Below are positions 45,530 through 58,055 of a stretch of 64,000 bases of DNA, one piece after another (positions within the stretch are counted from its first letter, which is position 1; the number at the start of each line of letters is the position of its first letter). The translations under genes were made by a program, and so were the position numbers. Location of the stretch: assembly GCA_024704765.1 (NCBI GenBank), contig JAKMXF010000299.1, positions 744,001 to 808,000 of the forward strand, written 5' to 3'. Origin of the DNA: Oopsacas minuta. Lineage: Eukaryota; Porifera; Hexactinellida; Lyssacinosida; Leucopsacidae. The notes beneath the pieces are model-generated. The model saw only the letters and a list, made by a program, of their open reading frames with translations, ran no database searches and was not told where the DNA came from.

Positions 45530-48500
45530 ACTTCCAGCATATTTGCGTACTTTCACTTTATATCAGTTAGGGGAATAATTTATAGAAACTATTTTCATTG
45601 GAATCTCCAAACTACATACTTAATTTGATATAGTACATAAGAACAGATTTTCAAATATTTTATAGTAGGTTCAATTTTAGAAAAATCGTTCTAATCATCA
45701 ATATATTAATCGAACCAAATTTCTACCGTCGAATACCAAAAGAAGATTGGACAGTTGGGATAATATCATTCAGCAATGTATAATTAAATAATAAATTATA
45801 TTCTTTGAATGGATGTCGTAATACATATATAATTACCCGCAGTTAGAACACTGTTTTATGACCTCATTTGATTATCCGAGCAAAATTTAAATAGTCGGCT
45901 AACCTAAATTAGCTTATGTATATCTGATGACATGAAAAGACAGTTCAATTCTCCCTATGAAAATAGTGCATACTAATATCTACAAACTTTCCTAGGGTGA
46001 GAGAAATTTACTTTTGAAACAAACCCAACAACTAAAAGTTGACAATGGAATTAGATATAAAAACTGTTGCATATCGAAGCGGGTCCTACAATTGGAATTT
46101 TTAGATTATATAACTTTAACGTAAACCAGATGAATTTTCTAATTGGTCAAAGAAAAAGTAATAACATTCACACCTAAGAATGTGAATTTTATTAATTTTC
46201 CTGACCACAAATTATATCTGAAAAAATGGGAACTTTCATCATACTTTGACAATTTAAATTATGTACTTTTAGGGTCTTGTTCGACTCAATATTTTGCATA
46301 AATATTATTCAGGCAATTATAAACAAAAGAAATTAATCTTTATGAAGCAATGAATTTTTACACTTATAAGTGCCCAAACCTGTGTGCATAGTCAATCGGA
46401 AATTTCTAAACTAAATGTGTCTTAAACAGTTTAGAATATATTTCAAGACTCGAAGTTAATTGACTGTAGAAAGGTGATGTTAGAAATTATATAGGCTACG
46501 CTCTAGATCCGACTTGAGACTTAATGCTCGACAACGACCCCAGCCGATTGTTATCCCCAAAGCCCCAACCAGAGATAAAATGATCCACCCTAGTGCATGC
46601 TTCCTGATAAACCCGGGAGAAAGGCTTGCTCCGATCATGCCGAATTTGCCTCTTTCTTTGCACACCCTAGATGAAAAATCCTGCTACATCCCTTCCCAGA
46701 AAATGGCCCCCAAATAATGCAATTGCAGGGTACCCCAAAATTCTCCAGCTGACCCTGAAATTTTGTGAATGAATAGAATACGTAACAATATCTTTAGCTA
46801 TTTCGATTGTCAAGAAATAGGTAAAGATATTGATAAGTAAATTTAGTTCAAAAAGAGAGGAAAGATATACATAGGCTCCTTTTGCCGTGATTTGAGATAT
46901 ATGTATTTGTAGATATTATATACGTATATAATTATATAATTTGTTAATATTGACAACCCACGAGTTTGAAAAAGTTTTCAAACATGAGGGAATTTTGAAA
47001 ATTTTCCAGGCAGAAATTCCAGCCTAATCTATTGTATTAAGTTAAAATTAGTTATGAAACGATCTACTTTTTCACAAGCCATCAATTCCAATTATGCTTA
47101 GCAAAATAAGCTATTAGGGTCAATGAATGCCAATTGTCAAATCGCCCAATTTGGAATAAAATCCCCTGGTAGCTATTCCAGTTTTGACTGTAATTTCATC
47201 AAACCACTTCCTCATTGAATTAAGGATATCTTTCAGGATATTAATGATTCTCTCGTCACGTTTCCTAAATACACCCCTCGAAATTTCCCGTTATTCCATC
47301 ATATTTTACCTATCATATTTTGAAAATTATGTGTGGTTCATATTTTTGTATTCCGGAATGATGTGAGGCTAAAAAGTGGCATACTGGGTATTTGCTACCC
47401 TAGCTTTTCGAATTTCTCTGAAAATCAGTGTAACATTCTTCATTTACAAACAATGGATGGCTCATAAGTCAATTTTCGCCAAAAAGTTAAATTTTCCAAT
47501 TTTGACAGCCCCCTAGCGTTAAGGTTATTGATTTATATAGACCTAACTGGTTGTGTACTATCTATGTTCAGGTGTATCATCACAATTAATTTTAGCAATA
47601 TTCAGTACAGGACACAGATGAAATGGGTGTACAAGTGAGTGTTCTGTCAAAAACACGACAATACTCCATCTTTGGATTAATGGATGACCATGTGGGCAAT
47701 TGTCTAATTATTTAAAACTTGTATCAACGAAACATATACAACAGATCTATGAATGTACCAAATTTAAATTTGTATCTCAACAAGTTCATTGTCTTTGGCC
47801 ATGGCCTTTGAGCCATTTTAAACTTTTATACATTATTCTCTGTGATAGTATGTGGTTATAATAAATTCGGAGTGGGATCAGGTCGAAAATATAGGCATGT
47901 CGCGATCATATGACCTCTAGGTTATACCATAGCCTACTATACAGTAAGCTAAATAGCAATTTGTAGATTTTGGGCTAGGGATAGGTTAGCCGATATAGCA
48001 ACTGAGAAGTTATTCTTAAATTGTAGAAACCGCGTATTTTTGGCAGAATAAATGTGTGGCATATTTGTAGGGCAACAAATTATCAATCATTATATACTTG
48101 GATATTTCAGAAATGTGTCAAAATAAGTGTCTAGTAAGTATTTATTTAGTAAAATATGTTATTTTTTGGTTCCCTTATTGAGCATAAACTATTGCGTCTT
48201 TCATTTCACAGATAATATCTGAATGATCCATAGACTTTACACAAAATGGTATAACTTTGTAATACAAACCTCGTTTTTGTTTTACAGTAGATACCAGGGA
48301 TGACACATTTTATGAATATCCAATTATAACTCTATAATCGTTAACATTAAAGGATAGCCAATTTGTAATAAATAACCGACTTCACATGCACTGTTAATAT
48401 ATTTTGATGTGTAAATCTTAATCTTACCAATGGGAGATATTATTGAATATGCTTATTTCATTATTATATGGTAATTTTTCAATCTGAAGCAATTATCTTC

Positions 48501-48988
48501 AAAGATATTTCTATCATTCATATTGGGGGATCTTTTTGATCAGAACAATCCCTCAATAGTCCATATGATAGGGCAAGAGTCCCCAAAGTGTAACTCGCGA
48601 GTCAGATGTGACTCGTTGAGTACCTACCTTTTTACTCTTTAACCGAGATAATTCATTATTTAGAAATTATGATTACTTAAGAGGGTCAAAATTGATTAGG
48701 CGGTGGACCACACAAAGTAGTTACGGTACTGTCTAGAGCAGAGTGTAATTCCTTAATCGTAGAGCATATGTATTTTATATTGAGGACAAGAATTATTTAA
48801 ATAATCGTATAGTGGTCAAGTTTTTTTCTGAAGGATCTCTTTCAACTCATCATACAGTGGGTGCTTATAGTAGTAATTTATCTTGCAGCGAGCGCAGAAA
48901 TATGGGAAGAATGTTAGATAATTATTCGGAGAGCAAAATATTCAAAAAGCAACTAAATGGATTATTATGAATATTTTATGTTTATGTA
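45530..48988. other. Long AT-rich stretch with old repeats
   Basis: 46590-46755 repeats the 3' part of the hAT-like insertion at 22643-23803 (GCATGCTTCCTGATAAA, then CCCAAATAATGCAATT). 47930-48560 is the second copy of repeat family Y. At about 48574, AGAGTCCCCAAAGTGTAAC looks like one end of a hAT-like element, but its partner was not found. No gene was recognised. Confidence 0.5.
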
Positions 48989-50300
48989 CAGGGTGTCTAA
49001 TAAGTTCTGTTATACAATTTCGCGCCTTAGACAGTAGCTCTTAATATACTTATAAAGTAATCTTCTAGATTTTCTTGTACCATTTTTGGCGCTCTTTCAA
49101 ATTATACCAAGTATATATCATTCAAGTTGATGATTTACCAGAAAATCATGTTAGAAGAAATTCGTCCAAAAATTGTCACTTTTCATGAATCTGGGTTTAG
49201 CAACAGTGAAATTCTAAAAAGGCTAAAAAATGATAAAGTCAATCCCATGCTGATCTATCGCACAATAAAACGCTATATAGAGACTGGGAGTGTGTCTGAC
49301 AGGAAACGAGTTGGTCGTCCAAGATCCGCTCGCACACCAGCCCTGAAGAATAGTGTTAGATGTCGAATCCTGAGAAATCCCCGGCGTTCAATGCGAAAAA
49401 TGTCTCGTGAATTCTGTGTCAATCACAAAATGATGCGGAAATTGGTTGTAGAGGACCTAGGAATGAAGTCCTATAAGCGGAAAAACGTACACCATCTTAA
49501 TGACTCCATACGTCGTAAGCGACTCGAAAGATGCATACAACTAAAAGCCCGATTCGCTCCTGGGACTGAAGATCAGATTTTCTTCTCAGATGAGAAGCTG
49601 TTCACGGTTGAGGAGGCAAGCAATCGTCAAAACGACCGTATACTTGCTTCTCGAAGTCAGGATATCCCAGATAGCATCAAGTACATTGATAGAGTCTAGA
49701 AGCCTCTTTCTCTGATGGTATGGGCGGGTGTGTCGGCAGACTCACGGACAAACCTGATTTTTGTCCCCCAAGGAGTGAAAATAAACTCCCAGACGTACAG
49801 AGAGCTGGTCTTGGAGCCTGATATTGCGTCTGCTGGTGAGAAGCTCTTTCAAAACCATCCTTAGACTTACCAACAAGACTCTGCGCCTGCACATGCTTCA
49901 AAAGTATCCCAGGGTTGGTTCCGAGAGCAAAATATCGATTTCATAAGTAAGGATGAATGGCCACCATCAAGCCCAGATTTAAACCTACTCGACTATTCTG
50001 TTTGAGCAAACTTGGAGAGCAGGGCCTGTGCGAAATCTCACAAGAGTTTGGAGTCCCTCAAAGTTAGTTTGTTGAGTGAATGGCAGAAAATCCCACAGGA
50101 GGAGCTGCGAAAAGCTGTCCATCAGTTTCGGAGCAGACTAACTTCCGTAATTCATAAAAAGGGAGGCTATATTGAATGATATTTGTAATGTGTAATTAGG
50201 AACATAAGTCCTAAGAAAATAGAAGGTTTCATGGCTTTACAATGGATACATTTGAAATCTTTGGGGAATTGATATATAACAGAACTTATTAGACACCCTG
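48989..50300 (+). mobile_element. Tc1/mariner element of DD37D type, copy 1
   Basis: Left CAGGGTGTCTAATAAGTTCT and right (reverse complement) the same sequence continue for 27-28 bp of near-perfect inverted repeat. TA precedes the left end. The right flank is GA instead of TA. 1312 bp, the normal size. Confidence 0.88.
49130..50179 (+). pseudogene. DD37D transposase with three nonsense codons
   Basis: One frame of 349 codons reads from ATG 49130 to TGA 50177-50179 without any frameshift. It is broken only by TAG 49697-49699, TAG 49862-49864 and TGA 50003-50005. The last replaces the Trp expected after DYSV. The N-terminal paired-like helix-turn-helix ends in the GRPRSARTP linker. The catalytic residues are FFSDEKLF (first D), YQQDSAPAH (second D) and PPSSPDLN..D (third). 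The proline expected before the last D has become leucine. Counting gives 37 residues between the second and third acid. The family cuts and pastes at TA. This copy is dead but little decayed. Confidence 0.85.
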
Positions 50301-51895
50301 GACTGGTTCCTGGATCCCCTATGCCTATTACAAGTAGTATGTGTAGTACATATATACACGTATATTCAGGTGTTTAGACAATAGTAATAATCATACAGGG
50401 CAATATATGTTTCTGACTATGTAATATTCTCAGACACGAAGAGGGAATTTTCATACAGCATAAATTGGAATCATTCATTGCAGAATTTATACTGATATTT
50501 GTAAATTGCTTTAGTGATAAATGATAAAATGGCTATGAATACTATCTCTAAATTTATCTCTTTGGGCCATCTTGAGAAAGAAATTCTATAGTAAGAGAGT
50601 GCTATACTATAATATTAATCATCTGTGATATTACACAACAAGTAATGTATATTAATTCTTCTTATGTGTAGTTTAACTACATCGAAGTCCCTAAATTTAA
50701 GTATTTGTTGAAAAAATTTGTAATGAAAACTATAGCAAGTATGACAATATGACTTCTATACGTACTAATGATATTAGCAAGTGTTGTATAGTCTTACAGG
50801 TATAGTCTATGCAATAATTATAGTGGAGCAATTGAGGAAATTAAGAAACAACAAATAAACATAAATATAAAAATCCTAGAAATTTTTTAAGGAAATTGAA
50901 TTATAAGTTACGAAAGAAGGTATCCATAAATATTGAAGGGGTTCTGAAGAGAAACAACTTCAAGAAATGATGTCAAAGTTAGAATTCGTATTATACAAAA
51001 CACCTGAGAATTTATCGATTTTGCTGGCCTTGCTGTTGATAATTTTTAGCGTTTCACAAAAGTATTGATATTGTTAGAAACGTCTATATCTCAACTATCG
51101 AGTAGCATAAAAATAATTGAAATTCAGTCGGATTTATGGTAAGAAACATGAGTTTGAACTGACCCAACTTTATGTAGAATATGATTCATTCGCTACCACT
51201 CTCACTCCCGGCTTAAAATTTGAATTCCCATAGCTCCGCGAGTTGTTAATATTTTTTAATGAAATTTAATATTCATAAATGTCCATATCACTAAAGTATG
51301 CATCTATAATTTCAGAATCGAATTCTGACTCTTAGGTGAGTAAATTCAAGGTAGTCAAAATTTTTAACCAAACCTAAAAGAAAAGACCAAACGTAGCAAT
51401 ATAAAACCTCCGATTTAAACATTTCAAAGGCATTTGAAAGTATTAAATCGAATAATAAACCATTATAAATTCCTCAAAAGCAGTTAGCAAATACAGAAAT
51501 AAATGTACCAGTTAAGTTTGTGTGAACAGGATAATGACGCAGAGGAAGTTCAAAATGTTAGCTTACCAGGTAAGGAAGTATAAATAATTTCCAATTTAGA
51601 CCTTATAGAGTTGTGTAACATAGATTATAAACCACGATCAGTAAATAATTACAAAAATGTAAATGATTATAGGATCAAAACGAATATGCGTAACATACCC
51701 CAATGAAAAAGGTCTTATTTCAATATGTATTGTTATTCGGATCATGGATACTGAAGGGGATTAATAGGTCCACAAGTACATCTAATGAGGGTCAGAATAT
51801 CAGAATCGGAGAATCTGTGTTTTCATATGGTTAGTTATAGAATGTTTAATATATCTTCAAGTGTTGGGTGGCTAGAATTACAGTTCTTAATTAAA
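50301..51895. other. AT-rich spacer, no gene
   Basis: No coding region or bounded repeat was recognised. Confidence 0.5.
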
Positions 51896-52482
51896 TCTAT
51901 ATTAATAAATATCAGTTGTTGTTTGTTTGTCCGTTGGCAAGGAATGGACTTCCGGTATGCAATTCTGAAATTGTCGCATAACAATGTATTTATTGTTTTT
52001 ATCAAGGAAGTAAATAGAATTCAGTAAAACTTCACTAAATATCCGATTTTCACATTTTTGAATTAATCATATGTAGATTTATTATTGTTTTTATGACTAT
52101 AAAGTAAACAAGTTTCAAAATTGAGGTAGAATAATTCTTTCAACGACTATACTAGGGTAATCGAGTATGTTGAGGCTGAATATGGCATTGTTTGTTTGTT
52201 TGTTTGTCCGTTGATATGTATATTTATTGTTGTATTTACGAATATAAAGTAAACAAATTAGCAAAATCTCAAAATTTACATAGATACTTGCCCTCAACGA
52301 CTACAAAGGGGGATTAATCCTACAAAATAATTCAATAACGTAAATACCATATACATATATTTGTGAATTACATTGTTCTATATATATATATAATACTCAA
52401 AGTGGCCGTCAATTTGGAGAATAATGAATACCTCGAGCCACAATGCGCAGAGTTCATCACGAAGCGACGGACCAAATGCTAG
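51896..52482 (+). mobile_element. Non-autonomous Helitron, copy E
   Basis: It starts TCTATATTAATAAATATCAG after host A, then GTTTGTTTGTCCGTTGG. It ends GACGGACCAAATGCTAG before host T. This is the only copy on the plus strand and the only one with the canonical CTAG 3' end. A second 5'-like block with (GTTT)n GTCCGTTG lies near 52190-52215. 587 bp. Confidence 0.82.
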
Positions 52483-53050
52483 TAATATATTAAAGTGATA
52501 TATAACGTAACCTTTTCTAGTATTTAAGGGAGGGGGCTTAAAAATGTATAATAGTGTGGATGAGTTATGTTCCTAACGGGGATACGCTATGTTTCTATCG
52601 TGCATCCGCTATTCACATTTGATTATAGGCAATATCCACAAGCATATATTGCTGTATATTCACCAGTGGATCGTTTCCTGAAACTGAAGATGAAATAATC
52701 ATTTCCTAGCATTGTACTCTAAGAATTCTGATAAATTTCACTCATATATTGATTATATAAATATGTAAAGATATTCCAAAATATCCTCTACATGAATTTA
52801 TCATATTTACTTATAAAATAATCAAAAGAGGATACGATTCGAAATATTGTTTAGAATGGTCCCAGGATAATTGCCATCCCTGGTCCTAAGATTTGAATAG
52901 AAGACTATTTCCCTAGTGTAATGAGAGCTATGATCTATCATAATTCTCTAATAGTACCCATTGCATATTTGTTTAATAGATTCATATACAGATAGTGCAG
53001 GATCGGCGCCACTGGTCCGGTTAAAACCGGACGACTTTTTGGCGCTGTTA
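52483..53050. other. AT-rich spacer, no gene
   Basis: A short GC-rich imperfect palindrome GCCACTGGTCCGGTTAAAACCGGAC occurs near 53009-53032. Nothing else was recognised. Confidence 0.4.
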
Positions 53051-53266
53051 CAGTAAACTTCGGATTTAACGACATCTGTTTTAACGGAAATCGCTGATAA
53101 CGACACCTTTCTCTAGCCCCGACATCTCCAGCAGAATTTCATGCACACAATACTCCGGGTATAACAACATGTTAGATGACGACACTTCGAATATAACGAC
53201 ACTTTTTCAATGCCTGATGCAGCAGAATCACATCGGATATTAAGACTTGGGGGCATTTTGTAGTGC
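53051..53266. mobile_element. Possible pogo-like MITE, right end degraded
   Basis: CAGTAAACTTCGGATTTAACGACA follows TA. Phrases near TAACGACA recur at about 53098, 53161 and 53196. The right end, near ATTAAGACTTGGGGGC..TTTTGTA, matches the expected inverted end only loosely. Confidence 0.4.
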
Positions 53267-53431
53267 AGAAAAAGGTCTGTATATGCAGGGACGTTAGCAA
53301 AATTAGTCTACTTTGTGAATAAATATGTTACTTGATGCTTTGGATGAAAGCGGTTTATCTAGCTGTGCCAAATTGCCATGTAGGGAAATAATTGAGTTGT
53401 ACAAAATTATTCTAGCAGTATAAGAAAAATA

Positions 53432-54738
53432 CAAGGTGGCCAATAAGTTCTGACCAAATTTAAAAACTGACCATAATGTAAGATATGTAAGTATTCGCTA
53501 TTTCTAATGAATTATATCTTGAGTAGACCATTTATCTACCATCATCTAACACCTTGATTGCATATTAGCCCACACAAGAGTTATTTCACCATGAATCAGG
53601 AAAGAGCAGCAATAATTGAATTATTTTCTAATGGAAAACGTCCAGGAGGAAATTTTGAAACTGCTCCTATCCCTAAATCGGGAAGGAAAATCATTTATCG
53701 CACTATCCAACGTTAGAATAAGACTGGGGGCATAAAAGATATGCCAAGAAGCGGTCGACCAAAGTTGGTAACAACTCCGAGGCTGAAAAAAGTTGTGATC
53801 GATAGAATACGGCGAAATCCTCGACGATCCCTCCCGGAAAATGGCCTCTGAGCTCAAAGTTTCGCATGGATCGATGCAAAACCTTGTGAAAAACGACTTG
53901 CACTTCAAATCTTTTAAAAGAAGAACAATTCACTTCCTTTCTGAGAAATTGTGAAAAAGAGACTTGCCAGAAGCAAGAGCATGCTGACTCGGCTCGCAAC
54001 TCAACCCCTGGAAATATCATATTTTCTGACGAGAAAGTATTTACCATAGAAGAAGCGACTAACAGCAGAATGATCGAATATTAGCCCACACGTCTTCGAG
54101 CATCACAGAAAAGACTCTATATGTCAAACGGACTCAAAAACCTCAGTCGGTGATGGTTTGGGCGGGAATCTCAGTAAAGGGCCGTACTCCATTGGTTTTT
54201 GTCCCAGTAGGGGTAAAAATAAATTCGTCAACATATCAAAAGTTGATTCTGAAGCTTGTGGTGAAAGATTTGAGCAAAACGATGTTTAACAAAGAGCCAT
54301 TTCTATTCCAGCAAGACGGCGCACCGGCTCACACATCAAACATCTCCCAAAATTGGTTACGAGAAAACATTCCAGATTTCATTACCAAGGAGGAATGGCC
54401 TCCATCAAGCCCAGATTTGAATCCAATGGACTTCTCAATCTGGTCCATATTGGAGAAAAATGCCTGTGCAAAGTCACAGTCAAGCGTGGAAGCTCTGAAT
54501 AAGTCTTTGCACCGTGAGTGGGAAAAATTCTACAAGATAACCTACGAGCCACCGTTGAGGCGTTCCCCCAACGTTTGAAGAGGGTAGTCGAAAAGAAAGG
54601 CGGTTACATTGAGTAACTACTATCGAATGTATTGATATAGTTATCTAATAGAACTGGAATAAATCTCAGTGAATATAGTTTGATAATTTTTTGAATTATG
54701 AATTTTTAACAATGGGTGAGAACTTATTGGCCACCCTG
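53432..54738 (+). mobile_element. Tc1/mariner element of DD37D type, copy 2
   Basis: Left CAAGGTGGCCAATAAGTTCT and right (reverse complement) CAGGGTGGCCAATAAGTTCT are inverted ends. Both flanks are TA (53430-53431 and 54739-54740). 1307 bp. Confidence 0.88.
53591..54616 (+). pseudogene. DD37D transposase with frameshifts
   Basis: It opens at ATG 53591. The N-terminal half is broken by a TAG near 53715 and frameshifts near 53835, 53950 and 54060, but the GRPKLVTTP linker and the FSDEKVFTIEEA block (first D) are readable. From 54150 to 54578 the frame is open with VMVWAGIS, FQQDGAPAHTS (second D) and PPSSPDLNPMD (third D), again 37 residues apart. A last frameshift near 54550 separates the ending KKGGYIE. 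It is homologous to copy 1 but clearly a different subfamily, since the ends and protein differ. Confidence 0.85.
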
Positions 54739-55023
54739 TATATTCAAATACAGTATAACACCAAAGGCCTTATAAACTGAGCAAGAAACAAGATTTTCGG
54801 GGAATTAAGGCGGAATATTGGTAAAGAGGCATCTAGAAAAATAATTCTACGAAAACATGTAGGTATCAACTAAGCACATTCCGAAACCAAACAAAACCAA
54901 GCAGAAACAATTTCGGTCACAAATTTTAGAGAGAAAAATGCTGCTTTTCAAGCTGTGTTTACGCCATGTGTCAGTGTTTTTAATGCATAACAGTTGTATA
55001 TATTGACAAAGGCGAAAACGAAC

Positions 55024-57063
55024 TACAGTAGAACCTCCCTAAGTGGGGTGTCTGGGAAGCACTGCTAAAATTTTGCACCCCACTTTGGGAAATACCCCAC
55101 TTCTGACAATAATTAAAAAAAATTTCATTAAGTGTTGTTCTAGATTTTATATGATTTATGGCTACTGTTCATAAAACTCAACTAAGTTTAAAGAGGAAGG
55201 TCGAAATTGCACAGGATCTATCCAAAGGAATGACCCAGTTAGATGCTGTAAAAAAGTACAAGGCCTCCAAAGGTACTGTGTCTAGGATTGGCAAGGAAAA
55301 GGAACGATGGGTAGCTATTAATTTTGAAACACTAGATAGTGCTCCTCGCAAAGGTACGGAAAGAAAGCGTATAGTCAAGGTTAAGACTATTGATCTGGAT
55401 GACAAACTTGTTGAGTATATCGTGAGAGCCCGAGATTTAAATGCTATTGTAACTGGTCCAATTATACAAAATATTGCCACAATGATTTCGAAGAAGCTGC
55501 CCAATTTAGATGGTTTTAGTGCCTCTAATGGCTAGTTAGAAAGGTTCCGAAGCCGCAATAGAATTGTAAGTAGAGCTCTCCAAGGAGAAAGAGCGTCAGC
55601 TCCCATGAATGCTGTTGAGGAATTCAAGAGGGTATTACCTACTCTCCTTAAAGGTTATGACAAAAAAGATGTTCTAAATGGTGACGAGGTTGGTCTTTAT
55701 TGGGAACAAAGTGGAAAAAGAACATTGCTTCAGCAAGGCACAGACCCTGCAGGAAGTAAAGTCAGCAAGAAGAGGATTACTGTGTTCATTGTTGCTGCTA
55801 TGGATGGACATATGGAGCAAATGATTGTTATTAATCAGTATTCAAAACCAAGAGCATTCTCTAGAATTCACTACGACACTAATAAACTCCCGGCATGCAT
55901 GCAATGGAAAGCGACTCCCAAAGGATGGATGAATTCTACTATTTTCAAGGAGTGGCTTTTATATTTAAATACAACAATTGAAACACAGAAACGGAATGTC
56001 TTGCTCTTTCTTGATAATTTTTCCGGTCATGAATGTGGATTCGAATTAGCAAAGGAACATCTAACCCATGTCCGTGTTGAATGGTTACCACCGAATTGTA
56101 CATCTCTGTTACAACCTATCGATCAAGGGATCGGTAACGCTTTGAAAATTAGATATCGTAAATACCTCCATGAACACATGTCTAAGATGATTTTCATCGA
56201 TAAACATCCCATGGAAGGCGTCGATATGTTGCGTGCATGTGTATGGCTTGGTAGGGTTTGGAATTCTTTACACAATACATCCACTGTTTCTCGTTGTTTT
56301 GAGAAAGCTGGTTTCCGCTTTGAATCAGATAATGAAATCATTCCAGATCTAATTTCAGATGTTGTAAATCATGATGAGCAGGATATCCTAGATCAAGAAG
56401 TTTTAATAGCTGGTCCACCTGCAGTTGTAGACGCTGATCAAGTTCTAGAAATGATTGAGTTGTTCGATGCTAAAGAAATCAAGTTAGAAATGCCGAAGAA
56501 CAGGATGACAGTGGTGCTAAACCTGAAATTGAAATAAATGAAGAACAGGTAGACCTAGAACTAGGTAGTCGTCCAATAAGTACAAAAGAAGCCATGTTGC
56601 GTTTATCTGAACTCGAAAAGTATTTTGAACACAAAGGAATGGATGATGAAGTAGCATGGGTTATCTCAGTTCAAGACAAAATCCTGGAAAGGGTACAGGC
56701 TAATCTGATTCAACCATCAATTGACGTTTATCTGTTGAAGAAGAATAATGAAAATTAAGTGGTATAGGAAGGATACTATCCAAGTATTGAATTACTTTTA
56801 GCATATAGTAGTGATATTTTATGATATATATTCACCCCACTTAGGTACCCCGCTTTGGGAAATACCCCATTTTGGATACCCCACTTTGGGAATACAAAAT
56901 GTAAATTTTGTATACAATATTGTTTAAAATTTCAGCAGGCGCACCCCACACCCCACTTCAGACAAAAACCCCACTTTGGGAGGTTCATTTAGTGTAGTTT
57001 ACTAAACACACCAATTGTACACCCCACTTTAGGCAGCACCCCACTTTGGGAGGTTCTACTGTA
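55024..57063 (+). mobile_element. Tigger (pogo) element, nearly intact
   Basis: TACAGTAGAACCTCCCTAAG at left faces AAGTGGGG-type sequence ending GAGGTTCTACTGTA at right. TA lies at both outermost positions, the typical target. Both ends carry many copies of CCCCACTTTGGGA: about three at left, eight or more at right between 56833 and 57052. About 2.04 kb with a single transposase gene. Confidence 0.92.
55158..56758 (+). pseudogene. Tigger transposase with two lesions
   Basis: ATG at 55158 begins an N-terminal psq/CENP-B-like DNA-binding region (LSLKRKVEIAQDL, then DAVKKYKASKGTVSRI). TAG at 55533-55535 falls where the family has Trp before LERF, so it is probably TGG to TAG. The frame continues unbroken to 56537 with the DDE_1 domain: NGDEVGLYW (first D), FLDNFSGHE (second D), LPPNCTSLLQPIDQG (third D). 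Near 56496 a one-base loss shifts the frame. The original C-terminus reads on to TAA at 56756-56758. About 533 codons in all. It would cut and paste the element at TA. Two simple lesions imply recent activity. Confidence 0.9.
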
Positions 57064-58055
57064 CCTTCGACCAGGATCCACTATTAAAGGAATGTTCGCT
57101 GCGATTCTTAAATAATTATCGAAAATAACGATATTAGAAATTCTCAAAAAAATACCGTGATATGTTTTAGAAGTATCGGAATTTTTTCTGATATTTCAAT
57201 ATTTTCAATATTTCAAAAAAATATCAGGATAATTTTCGATATCGAACAATTTCACGATATATCGTAGCGATCTAGGAGATTTTTCCCGATATCGTTAAAA
57301 GTAAAACCTTGTACATTTTCCAACACACTCAACTATTTTGCACCATTTCCACCGTTTTGCACCATCCAGTCTGACACAAATAGCATATAGGAACTGTTTG
57401 TGGAAGAGCAAAAATAGTAAATTGAATTACAAATCTATAGGTCCAAATAAACCTGTAACAATTTTTAACCGTGCGCCGCTTCAGTAATATAGAAATCACA
57501 TAATTTGTTGTATGGGCTAACGTATCCTAGCCCAAAATCCACAAGTCACTGTTAGGCCTTATGTATAGTAGGCTATGTAAATATATATATATACTATATT
57601 TAGGGAAGAACCCCAGTAACAAGCATATTTGATTGACTGACAAAGGGCCATATGCCCAGAGGAAAAGAAATTAAGTGAGTATGATAAATAATTAAGAACT
57701 ATGATGTTCTTGATAATCTTGTATTCGAAGTCCAATTCTTGTATAGACTTTCAGAGATTTGGAGAAACAATTGTGTATACACTGGACTTCTTCTGTTGGG
57801 ATAGTTCTCATTGAAAAGTTATCAACACAATATGAAAAACAACAATCAGCCAATTTGTTATACGACATCATAAAATCTTTTATTTGTATTGTTTGAAATG
57901 ATGAGGTATCCATTTGATTAGGTAAAGACATGAGTAGTCTTTGAAAGCATGGTTTGAAAATTAGAAAAGGAATTAAGGGAAAGTACAAAACATGATACAG
58001 TGCAAATAGACAACAATTATCATTGGCACAAGATATAGCTATTCCTCAGGATAAC
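57064..58055. other. AT-rich spacer
   Basis: 57120-57300 is rich in degenerate CGATAT / AATATCGGA phrases with local dyad symmetry. 57526-57572 matches repeat family Y in reverse (TATGTATAGTAGGCTATG). No gene was recognised. Confidence 0.45.
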
